In this document: positions 1-6,857 of the stretch, piece after piece | How the letters are laid out: the number at the start of each line of letters is the position of its first letter | Numbering within the stretch: position 1 is the first letter of the stretch | Made by a program: the position numbers and the translations under genes | Origin: JAGTVG01 sp964389805 | Lineage (GTDB): Bacteria > Bacteroidota > Bacteroidia > Cytophagales > Cyclobacteriaceae | Length of the DNA: 14,676 nucleotides | Assembly: GCA_964389805.1 (NCBI GenBank) | Contig: CAYMFU010000038.1 | Location: forward strand, 1-14,676 | Reading direction: 5' to 3' | The notes under the pieces: generated by a model | What the model was told of the DNA's origin: nothing | Database searches by the model: none | The model's input: the letters and a program-made list of their open reading frames with translations, nothing else

Positions 1-575
1 TGGCAATTCTGGGATCAGCAGGCCTCGCCATTGGCCTGGCATTACAAGGCAGCCTGGCCAATTTCGCTGGAGGAGTGATCTTATTGTCGGTAAAACCTTT
101 TGAGAAAGGGCATTTCATAAAAGCAGCTGGCGAGATGGGTACTGTTGATCAGATCAGGATATTTAATACCGTACTTAAAACACCCGACAATCAGGTGGTA
201 TATATCCCAAATGGTCAATTGGCCTCTTCAACCATTATGAACTTTTCCAGGGAGAATACGAGACGCCTGGTTATTGATGCCTCCATAGGTTATGAAGATG
301 ATATTTCTAAAGCAAAGAAAGTGATCTCGGATATAATAGCAGCTAACAACCTGATCTTAAACGATCCTGCACCGCAAGTAGTTGTTTTATCCATGGCGGA
401 TAGTGCCGTGATCATTTCCTTAAGGATATGGGTCAATAATCCTGACTACTGGGCTGTATATTTTGATCTTCAGGAAAAAATCAAAGTTTCTTTTGACAAA
501 GAAGGAATAAACATTCCATTCCCTCAAACAACACTAAGCTTTAACAAAGAAGCCGAAGCCTTATTGAGAAAATAA
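1..575 (+). CDS. MscS-type small-conductance mechanosensitive channel, C-terminal part (5'-truncated)
   Basis: Inner-membrane channel that opens under membrane tension and releases solutes on hypo-osmotic shock. The reading frame is open from base 3, so the gene starts before the window; 190 residues are visible. They begin in the pore-lining TM3 helix, with the Gly/Ala-packed motif GSAGLAIGLALQGSLANF at about residues 4-21, then the beta domain with VYIPNGQLASSTIMNFSRE, then the cytoplasmic alpha/beta cage ending in an IPFPQ strand. These match E. coli MscS closely (GLALQGSL, PNGK, NFSRE, FPYPQ). A GTG at base 75 lies inside the TM3 region and is not the true start. The next gene begins 15 nt downstream on the same strand, so co-transcription with the two sugar-nucleotide genes is possible. 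Family assignment is secure; the number of upstream TM helices cannot be seen. Confidence 0.95.
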   Translation, partial: AILGSAGLAIGLALQGSLANFAGGVILLSVKPFEKGHFIKAAGEMGTVDQIRIFNTVLKTPDNQVVYIPNGQLASSTIMNFSRENTRRLVIDASIGYEDDISKAKKVISDIIAANNLILNDPAPQVVVLSMADSAVIISLRIWVNNPDYWAVYFDLQEKIKVSFDKEGINIPFPQTTLSFNKEAEALLRK

Positions 576-590
576 AAACAATCCCAGGGG

Positions 591-1586
591 ATGATCATTG
601 AAACAAGGGCATTTGCACGGGCAGGTTTGCTGGGGAATCCTTCAGACGGATACTTTGGCAAAACTATTTCTATCATAGTCAGGAACTTCGGCGCTCATAT
701 ATCCCTGTACGAGACTCCAGAGTTGCATATCGAACCGATGGACCAGGACCTGAATATTTACAAAAACATCCATGACCTTGTTGAATCTGTAAACTTAACG
801 GGTTATTATGGGGCATCCAGACTGGTAAAAGCATCTATTAAAAAATTCGCAGAATATTGTGTTCAGAATAATATCAAATTAAACGGAAAAAATTTCACAA
901 TAAGATATCATTCTTCTATACCACGGCAAGTAGGATTAGCAGGATCATCAGCTATCGTCACTGCTACCTACCGTGCTTTAATGAAATTCTACAAGGTATC
1001 TATTCCTGAAGAATTATTACCAAGTATCATATTGGCCACCGAGGTGGAAGAACTGGGCATCAACGCTGGACTGCAGGATAGGGTAATCCAGGTATATGAA
1101 GGATGTGTGTTCATGGATTTTGAAAGGAAACACCTTGAGAAAAAGGGATATGGCAAATATGAAAAACTTGATCCCAGGTTATTACCAAGGCTGTATATAG
1201 CCTATAAGACGAATCTTGGAAAAGTTTCAGGAGCAGTGTTTAATGATTTGAAGGCCAGGTATGAGAAGGGAGATGAGAGGGCATTATCCTCACTAAACAG
1301 GATTGCCGCATTGGCAGAAGAGGGCAAAGAGGTGATCGAGAATCGCGATTATATACGACTATCCCAATTGATGAATGAAAATTTCGAGGAACGACAGAAG
1401 GTGATGAATATCAGTGACAGTAATATGGAATTGGTTCATACCGCCCGGGAATGTGGTGCATCAGCCAAATTTACCGGATCCGGTGGATCAATTATTGGCA
1501 TATATAAGGATGACGATATGCTGAAAAAACTCATTATACAATTGAAAGCAATAAATGCAAGAGTAATTAAACCACATATTTTTTAA
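591..1586 (+). CDS. GHMP-family sugar kinase, probable glucuronokinase
   Basis: Predicted cytosolic ATP-dependent kinase that phosphorylates glucuronate at C1 to give glucuronate-1-phosphate. At 331 residues it has the GHMP layout: an N-terminal substrate motif ARAGLLGNPSDGYFGKTIS (residues 9-27), the ATP-binding motif IPRQVGLAGSSAIVTA (110-125), a catalytic-Asp segment GLQDRVIQVYEG (160-171, D163) and the C-terminal motif KFTGSGGSIIGIY (293-305). As I recall it, Arabidopsis glucuronokinase 1 carries nearly the same blocks (GLLGNPSD-YFG, GYYG-RL, IPRQ-GL-GSSAIV, AGLQDRV-QVY, KFTGSGG). That is a closer fit than galactokinase, mevalonate kinase or heptose kinases. The start follows an AGGGG run with almost no spacer, so the SD is not convincing, but the motif at residue 9 requires a start near here. 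The downstream uridylyltransferase, 1 nt away, would use the product. Substrate specificity is inferred; another uronate or sugar kinase is possible. Confidence 0.87.
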   Translation: MIIETRAFARAGLLGNPSDGYFGKTISIIVRNFGAHISLYETPELHIEPMDQDLNIYKNIHDLVESVNLTGYYGASRLVKASIKKFAEYCVQNNIKLNGKNFTIRYHSSIPRQVGLAGSSAIVTATYRALMKFYKVSIPEELLPSIILATEVEELGINAGLQDRVIQVYEGCVFMDFERKHLEKKGYGKYEKLDPRLLPRLYIAYKTNLGKVSGAVFNDLKARYEKGDERALSSLNRIAALAEEGKEVIENRDYIRLSQLMNENFEERQKVMNISDSNMELVHTARECGASAKFTGSGGSIIGIYKDDDMLKKLIIQLKAINARVIKPHIF

Positions 1587-1587
1587 G

Positions 1588-2460
1588 ATGATAAAGAAAG
1601 CAGTAATACCCGCAGCCGGATTGGGAACAAGATTCCTTCCAGCCACAAAGGCTCAGCCAAAGGAAATGCTTCCTATTATTGATACACCTACGATCCAATT
1701 CGTTGTACAGGAGGCTGTTGATTCAGGCATTGAGGATATTCTTATCATATCGGGAAAAGGAAAACGGGCTATTGAAGACCATTTTGACAGAAATCCGGAA
1801 CTGGAGGCAAGGCTTGAAGAAGATGATAAAAACGGATTGTTCAATGAAATTAGACATCTTGCCGAGATGGCCAACATTCACTATATCCGGCAAAAGGAAA
1901 TCAATGGATTGGGAGATGCAATATATTACGCAAGGTTTCATACTGGGAATGAGCCATTTGCAGTCTTACTGGGTGATACGATAATAGATTCGGTCATGCC
2001 TGTGACCCAACAACTTATTGATGCATATGCCCAGTACCGGAGCCCAATTGTAGCTGTTGAAAGAGTACCAAAAGATAAAGTATCGAGGTATGGAATTGTT
2101 GGCGGTAAAAAAATTAGCGATACGATCCTGGATATTAGTGAATTTGTTGAAAAACCTGGTATTGAAGAAGCCCCTTCCGACCTGGCAATAGCTGGCAGAT
2201 ATATTCTTACCCCAGATATCTACAAGGCTCTTGAAAATACACCCAGGGGCAAGAACAACGAGATCCAATTGACGGATGCCCTGATGTACCAGACAAAACG
2301 CGAAGCTGTTATGGCTTCGATCATTGAAGGGGTGCGTTATGATATTGGGAACAAGTTGGACTATCTGAAAACAATTGTAGAATATGGTCTGAAAAGGAAA
2401 GAGTTCCGCGAACATTTTGCCGATTTCCTGAAATCGAAGATCAAGGAGCTGCATAAATAA
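1588..2460 (+). CDS. galU: UTP--glucose-1-phosphate uridylyltransferase (GalU/HasC type)
   Basis: Cytosolic nucleotidyltransferase that joins UTP and a sugar-1-phosphate to give a UDP-sugar and pyrophosphate. Its 290 residues match the usual GalU length. Visible motifs are the nucleotide-binding signature AAGLGTRFLPATKAQPKEM (residues 9-27), GLGDAI (107-112), the metal-binding LLGD (127-130), the sugar-phosphate site FVEKP (186-190), GRYIL (203-207), EIQLTDA (225-231) and YDIGNKLDYL (251-260). All are typical of GalU. The start codon follows the kinase stop by one base, so translation is probably coupled. The classical substrate is glucose-1-phosphate. The tight pairing with a glucuronokinase-like gene suggests it may instead, or also, accept glucuronate-1-phosphate, which cannot be read from these motifs. 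It ends 21 bases before the convergent sulfatase gene. Confidence 0.93.
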   Translation: MIKKAVIPAAGLGTRFLPATKAQPKEMLPIIDTPTIQFVVQEAVDSGIEDILIISGKGKRAIEDHFDRNPELEARLEEDDKNGLFNEIRHLAEMANIHYIRQKEINGLGDAIYYARFHTGNEPFAVLLGDTIIDSVMPVTQQLIDAYAQYRSPIVAVERVPKDKVSRYGIVGGKKISDTILDISEFVEKPGIEEAPSDLAIAGRYILTPDIYKALENTPRGKNNEIQLTDALMYQTKREAVMASIIEGVRYDIGNKLDYLKTIVEYGLKRKEFREHFADFLKSKIKELHK

Positions 2461-2481
2461 AGATTATCAATATCTATGGTA

Positions 2482-4164
2482 TTACAAATAATCAATAGAT
2501 AGTAATAATTCCCTTGTAATTATCGGGCTTGGTTTATATCCAATCCTGATGGATTGTACAGATATTTTGGTATTCCCGGGAACACTTATTGGAGCCGAAT
2601 ACAACAACCACTGGCCTGTATCATTCAGCATATATCCAATAGATGCCCCCTCTGTATCACACGTTATTCTTACTTTGAGTTTATCAGGCTCATCCAGATT
2701 TTCGAGAATAATATCTGGCTCCGCGGTTATTGGTTGTATGCCATCAGGAGGCCATAATTCCTTTATCAACTCTGTCTCTGATATGAGCCCCCAATCCTGT
2801 GTTTCTTCTTTCCACTTGAGATGCTCATCACTTAATCGTTTCAGAATATCATTGTATCTCGGATCACTGGCCAGGTTATTCACTTCATGGGGGTCCTCCC
2901 AGGTATCATATAATTCCTCGATAGGTTTGGTTTTCTGAAACCACAAGGCCTGGACCTGATCAAGTATACCTTCCTTTTCATATCTGAACAATTCCTGCAT
3001 TAGGGCCATCTGGTCCCTGTATGGCAGAAACTGAACATAGGGCCGTTCTGGCATGTAATTCCTAATGTATTTATACCGTTTGTCCCTTACTGCACGCCGG
3101 TTATCCATAGCCGGATCCATCCTGTCTTTGGCTGCATAAATATACTCTCGAGGTTGAGCTTTCTGGGTGCCGGCAAAAGCTTGTCCCTGGAGATAACCGG
3201 GTACGTTAATCCCTGCCAGGGATAGCACTGTTGGGGCAAAATCAACGAAACTAACCAGTTCATCACTAACTTCCCCGGCTTGCCTATCATCCGGGTATTT
3301 AATAATAAGAGGTACCTTGATCCCTGAATCGTAGATCCACCGTTTTGCCCTGGGAAGTCCATCCCCGTGATCGCTGAAAAAGAAAATAATGGTACTGTCC
3401 TCCAGTCCGTCCGCTTTCAATTGTTCGAGTATATCATTGACCTGTTCATCCATCAATGCGATATTGTCGTAATGCCTGGCAATATCCCCTCGTATTACCG
3501 GATTATCCGGATAATATGGAGGGACAACTACATTATCAGGATCTGTGATCAGGGTATCACCAGCCCTTATCCACACCTGGGATTCATGGGTTACCGTAAA
3601 ATTGAAAACTGAGAAAAAGGGTTGTCCTGGTCTTCGATTCTTCCAGTGTGCCTTTCGGCTGCTCTCATCCCAGGCGGTTATGGGTCGTTTGAATTGATAA
3701 TCTTCTTTGGAATTATTCGAACAATAATACCCTTGCGCCCTTAGATATTCTGTAAAACACTTAACTTCAGGAGGAGGTACCGCTTCATACGTTGGTATGG
3801 CCAGCAATTCCGGATCTGTGATCTTATCAATAGCAGAAGTACGGACCATGGTCCTCATATGCATAGAACCTATGGTTGTTGGATACATTCCCGTGATCAA
3901 CGCTGACCTGCTAGGGGCACATACCCCTGATATGGAATAAGCATTAGTATATCTTACGCCCTGGTAAGCTAATCTATCGATAGTAGGCGTCCTTGCCAGA
4001 GGATCATCATAACAGCCTAAATGAGGGCTCATATCTTCACAGGTGATCCATAAGATATTTGGTTGGAAATCAAAACCGGGCAATTCAGCCTGCCTGACTC
4101 CCTGATTACATGAAGCCAATAAGACAATTAAAAGAATGGCATTAAAAATACTTCTAATATTCAT
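2482..4164 (-). CDS. Lipoprotein sulfatase of the N-sulfoglucosamine sulfohydrolase (SGSH) type
   Basis: Type I sulfatase that would remove sulfate from a sulfated sugar outside the cytoplasm. The 560-residue protein starts with a lipoprotein signal (hydrophobic residues 8-17, lipobox ASC with C19), so it is probably membrane-anchored. Next come PNILWITCEDMSPHLGCY (35-52, metal ligands near E43/D44), the formylglycine motif CAPSR (C82-R86; C82 must be oxidised by a maturase not in this window) and the metal motif SDHGDG (264-269). The blocks around residues 212-290 and the late ELYD--EDPHE-NNLA--PR segment resemble human heparan N-sulfatase (SGSH). The last 75 or so residues form an extra beta-rich domain of the chitobiase C-terminal/Fn3-associated kind. 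The gene lies 10 nt after a small secreted protein gene on the same strand. The exact substrate is unknown; heparan-like or another sulfated glycan is an inference. Confidence 0.93.
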   Translation of the reverse strand: MNIRSIFNAILLIVLLASCNQGVRQAELPGFDFQPNILWITCEDMSPHLGCYDDPLARTPTIDRLAYQGVRYTNAYSISGVCAPSRSALITGMYPTTIGSMHMRTMVRTSAIDKITDPELLAIPTYEAVPPPEVKCFTEYLRAQGYYCSNNSKEDYQFKRPITAWDESSRKAHWKNRRPGQPFFSVFNFTVTHESQVWIRAGDTLITDPDNVVVPPYYPDNPVIRGDIARHYDNIALMDEQVNDILEQLKADGLEDSTIIFFFSDHGDGLPRAKRWIYDSGIKVPLIIKYPDDRQAGEVSDELVSFVDFAPTVLSLAGINVPGYLQGQAFAGTQKAQPREYIYAAKDRMDPAMDNRRAVRDKRYKYIRNYMPERPYVQFLPYRDQMALMQELFRYEKEGILDQVQALWFQKTKPIEELYDTWEDPHEVNNLASDPRYNDILKRLSDEHLKWKEETQDWGLISETELIKELWPPDGIQPITAEPDIILENLDEPDKLKVRITCDTEGASIGYMLNDTGQWLLYSAPISVPGNTKISVQSIRIGYKPSPIITRELLLSIDYL

Positions 4165-4174
4165 TTGAAATTAT

Positions 4175-4642
4175 TTAAAACGGGCAATCTGATGGAAGGG
4201 GTTCTTTGGTTTCAAGGTATTTGGCAAAATCCCTGTCAAGTTCAAATGGCTTAAAACCTTTTGTGACGGATCCTTTCATCACGTTACCACCATATCCTTT
4301 GTTATTCATGTGGGCCCGGACGATCACTTCCTGATCAGCGGGGATGCGGACTGCCCCTCCCGACCGGGTGAAAGGCTGTTCATTAACATGACTATGTCCC
4401 AATATGCGGCGATAGATCAAATCTCCCTCGGGGCTGATTACCTCCCACCAGTTGGCATATTGTTCACAGCCGGTATCGGGGCTTTTTACGGTAACAGAGA
4501 AAGTATAATCATCTCTACTGCCTGTAACTTTTACCTCGAGGACCTCAGCTGAATCACTTAAACCAGCATGAGATGCTATAAATACTTCAACAAATAACAA
4601 TATTATGTATCCGATATGCATCAGTAAAATGGTTTTTGTCAA
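4175..4642 (-). CDS. Small secreted protein of unknown function paired with the sulfatase
   Basis: I do not recognise a named function. The frame has an N-terminal hydrophobic segment (about residues 9-26) ending near SHAG, consistent with a cleaved signal peptide and a mature domain of about 130 residues. The mature part is rich in short strands (VLEVKVTG, YTFSVTV, VIVRAHM) and looks like a small beta-sandwich. Conspicuous polar motifs are DTGCEQYANWWEVISPEG (56-73), GHSHVNEQPFTRSGG (82-96) and HMNNKGYGG (111-119). There are only two cysteines, C59 and C153, which could form a disulfide. The start is uncertain: the outermost start is TTG at 4642, whose Lys3 gives a normal signal-peptide n-region; the ATG at 4621 gives a protein 7 residues shorter with no Lys there. 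An in-frame stop at 4649-4651 rules out longer versions. It precedes the sulfatase by 10 nt, so the two are probably one transcript. Confidence 0.8.
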   Translation of the reverse strand: MTKTILLMHIGYIILLFVEVFIASHAGLSDSAEVLEVKVTGSRDDYTFSVTVKSPDTGCEQYANWWEVISPEGDLIYRRILGHSHVNEQPFTRSGGAVRIPADQEVIVRAHMNNKGYGGNVMKGSVTKGFKPFELDRDFAKYLETKEPLPSDCPF

Positions 4643-4784
4643 TTTAAATTAAAAATCGATGAATTTAAAATCTCTACTTCCAAATCTTCTTTTAAGGCTC
4701 TACATACAATTTGTCCTCAGATAATTTTTAATGTCCGTTGCATGTTGGTAATTTAAGGTTGTCCAATTATCTAATTTCAAGATC
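4643..4784. promoter_or_regulatory. Divergent intergenic region between the sulfatase unit and the VOC/lactonase unit
   Basis: This 142-nt AT-rich spacer separates two units transcribed away from each other and must hold or adjoin both promoters. On the minus strand, 4681-4688 reads AAGATTTG, one base off the Bacteroidota -7 consensus TAnnTTTG and about 39 bases upstream of the TTG start. It has an ATTG at 4710-4707 where TTTG would be expected, with 18-nt spacing. On the plus strand I see no convincing match before the VOC gene. Assignments to exact bases are weak. Confidence 0.35.
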
Positions 4785-5789
4785 ATGACTAAAAATACAT
4801 TTATTCTGGTATTATTTCTAGGTATTGGCCTATCCGCATATAGCCAGCCTAAAGAGTTCTACACTACTGTTGACCTGATTATCTGGGTCGTTAATGATGC
4901 CCATGCCGTAGCTGAGGGTTGGAAAAATATTGGTTTTAAATCCATTAAGGACCAGGGTCGGATCAATCTCAATAAATTGACCTATAAAAGTGAGGTAACA
5001 GAAACAGAAATTCACATGTATACAGGTTATTTGGGAGGAGCCAGAATACTATGGATCCAACCCATACGGGGAAATAGTGCATTTTCAGAGTTTTTAAAGA
5101 AAAATGGGAATGGTGTATTCGCATTGTTACATGATGTGCCGCTGCAGGTGGAACTGGCCGAGGAAGTTCAGAGGTTGAACAACCTGGGAGTAAAAGTTCT
5201 TCAGAATGGACAGGTTATGGTAGAAAATCAACCACTCAGGATGACATACATGCAGACCAGCAAGAAAGGAAAATATGTTATCGGGTTCCTGAATGGGACA
5301 ACCCCGGTTTTTGACAACTACAAAATAAACAATGATCTGGATATGAAATTCAATCAATTTGCTTTTGCCATTAAGGAATCGAGTACCAATAAAGTATCGG
5401 CCTATTGGGAAGGCCTGGGTTTCCCGGCTATGCAGATCACTCATGGAGAGACCTGGGGAAAACAGTATTACGGTGAACCTGCAGATTTCGACATGAAGTT
5501 GGGGTGGTATAGATATGGTGATATCACATATGAATGGTGCATCCCGCTAAAAGCGCCAACGGTCTATGAAGATCATATAAAGAAATATGGAGAAGGATTC
5601 CAACACCTGGGATTCAGTGTCCCGGATATAGATAAGGCGATACAATATTTTGAAAACCACGGATTCAGGATCTCAATGTCGGGGGGCTGGGGTGAAAAAG
5701 GAAAGGCCGGCTCAGGACGTTTTGCATATGTGAATACAGAAGAAATTGGGGGCGAAACGATTGAATTATTATGGAGTTATAGTGAATAA
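4785..5789 (+). CDS. Secreted protein with two VOC (glyoxalase-fold) domains
   Basis: The 334-residue protein has a signal peptide (hydrophobic residues 6-18, likely cleavage after AYS-Q near residue 20), so it acts in the periplasm or outside. The rest reads as four beta-alpha-beta-beta-beta modules, that is two VOC domains. Domain 1 (about 26-172) looks degenerate: of the usual ligand positions only H116 (ALLHDV) is evident. Domain 2 (about 188-332) carries a plausible full metal set at the expected strand positions: Q191 (FNQFAF), E250 (TYEW), H274 (FQHLGFSVPDIDKA) and E327 (ETIELLW). Q/E/H/E is the ligand set of human glyoxalase I. The C-terminal half also resembles methylmalonyl-CoA epimerase-type VOC proteins. 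The substrate is unknown; lyase, epimerase and dioxygenase activities all occur in this fold. A lactonase-family gene follows 6 nt later, so the two products probably act together outside the cytoplasm. Confidence 0.83.
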   Translation: MTKNTFILVLFLGIGLSAYSQPKEFYTTVDLIIWVVNDAHAVAEGWKNIGFKSIKDQGRINLNKLTYKSEVTETEIHMYTGYLGGARILWIQPIRGNSAFSEFLKKNGNGVFALLHDVPLQVELAEEVQRLNNLGVKVLQNGQVMVENQPLRMTYMQTSKKGKYVIGFLNGTTPVFDNYKINNDLDMKFNQFAFAIKESSTNKVSAYWEGLGFPAMQITHGETWGKQYYGEPADFDMKLGWYRYGDITYEWCIPLKAPTVYEDHIKKYGEGFQHLGFSVPDIDKAIQYFENHGFRISMSGGWGEKGKAGSGRFAYVNTEEIGGETIELLWSYSE

Positions 5790-5795
5790 TAAAGA

Positions 5796-6770
5796 ATGAT
5801 GAAAAAAATACTTATGTATAGCCTGCTATTCTTAGTTTTGGTGAACTGCAATCAGAAATCCTCAATGGAAAGCAATCCTGTAGAACAAGTTATGGAAGTT
5901 TTTGAAGCTGAATTAGAATTGGAAATCCCTGCAAGCCTGGGTGAAGGAGCGATCTGGAACCATCAAACAAATACACTTTGGTGGGTTGATATTGAAGGTC
6001 GTAAATTAAACATCTATGATCCGGAAACGAAAAATAACCGGGAAATTGATGTTAAAGAACGTATAGGAACGGTTGTTCCTTCTAAAAATGGAGGCGCTAT
6101 CGTGGCACTCGAAAATGGGATATTCCATCTTGATCTGGAAACCGAAAGAATAGATTTGATTTGCAATCCATTGGAGGAATTGGATACCATTCGGTTCAAT
6201 GATGGCAAATGCGACCCTGCCGGACGATTATGGGTGGGCTCCATGTCCCTGAAATTCAAAAAGGGAGCTGCCTCACTGTATTCGATAGAAACTGACGGAT
6301 CATTCCGCGAGGTCTTTGGAGATGTTACCATATCTAATGGAATTATCTGGTCAAACGATCATAAAACACTCTATTATATCGATACCCCGCTAGGAAATGT
6401 TCGTGCCTGGGATTACGATCCTGAAACAGGTAATATCAGCAATGAAAGGATCGTGGTTTCTATTCCTGATGGAATGGGAGGTCCTGACGGGATGACCATT
6501 GATGAGGAAGGGAAACTGTGGATTGCCCTCTGGGGCGGGAATCTGGTAAGTCGCTGGGATCCTGACACTGGAAAATTAATTGGGAAGGTGGAAGTTCCGG
6601 CACCAAATGTTACCTCCTGCGCTTTTGGAGGCCCGGAACTAAATATCCTGTATATTACTACTGCTGGCGGAGATAATCAGAAAATGCGGGAAGAATTTCC
6701 GCTGGCAGGTTCAGTATTTAAAGTCATCCCGGGCGTAAAAGGGGTCAAGTCTGATTTTTATGGAGAATAA
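5796..6770 (+). CDS. Lipoprotein of the SMP-30/gluconolactonase/LRE family
   Basis: A six-bladed beta-propeller hydrolase family; known members open sugar lactones such as gluconolactone with a divalent metal. The 324-residue protein begins with a lipoprotein signal, lipobox LVNC with C18, so it is probably anchored to a membrane rather than cytosolic. The enzyme domain spans about residues 40-315. The metal or substrate residues of SMP-30 can be placed: E50 (SLGEGAIW), N135 (RFNDGKCDPAGRLWVG), N181 (ISNGIIWS) and D231 (GPDGMTIDEEGKLWIA). All four are kept, so it is probably active. ATG codons at 5796 and 5799 are both possible starts. It follows the secreted VOC gene by 6 nt, which indicates co-expression. 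The true substrate is not known; other lactones or cyclic esters are possible. Confidence 0.92.
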   Translation: MMKKILMYSLLFLVLVNCNQKSSMESNPVEQVMEVFEAELELEIPASLGEGAIWNHQTNTLWWVDIEGRKLNIYDPETKNNREIDVKERIGTVVPSKNGGAIVALENGIFHLDLETERIDLICNPLEELDTIRFNDGKCDPAGRLWVGSMSLKFKKGAASLYSIETDGSFREVFGDVTISNGIIWSNDHKTLYYIDTPLGNVRAWDYDPETGNISNERIVVSIPDGMGGPDGMTIDEEGKLWIALWGGNLVSRWDPDTGKLIGKVEVPAPNVTSCAFGGPELNILYITTAGGDNQKMREEFPLAGSVFKVIPGVKGVKSDFYGE

Positions 6771-6771
6771 G

Positions 6772-6835
6772 AAATGGCTAACCAAATAGGGCCTGATTCC
6801 GGGATTGGAACTTAATGACCCATGGCTAGCCATTT
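6772..6835. terminator. Possible bidirectional terminator between convergent genes
   Basis: AAATGGCTA (6772-6780) is the exact reverse complement of TAGCCATTT (6827-6835), giving a 9-bp stem with a 46-nt loop; a T-rich run (ACTTTTTTG) follows on the plus strand. The right arm sits within a perfect 12-bp palindrome, ATGGCTAGCCAT (6822-6833). The position, just after the lactonase stop and before the convergent repeat-protein gene end, suits termination, but the loop is long for a classical intrinsic terminator. Confidence 0.35.
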
Positions 6836-6857
6836 ACTTTTTTGATAATATCTAAGC

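Noticed and set aside
1966..2454. Long open frame antisense to the uridylyltransferase gene
   Set aside because: It lies wholly within a gene with strong family motifs; its translation shows no recognisable domain.
2470..2501. Possible terminator between the converging uridylyltransferase and sulfatase genes (TATCTAT / ATAGATA stem)
   Set aside because: The stem is 7 AT-dominated base pairs with a 17-nt loop, lies partly inside the sulfatase 3' end, and has no T tract.
591..6770. A complete polysaccharide utilisation locus
   Set aside because: Sugar-acid and sulfatase genes are present, but there is no SusC/SusD pair, glycoside hydrolase, polysaccharide lyase or regulator, and the genes lie on alternating strands.
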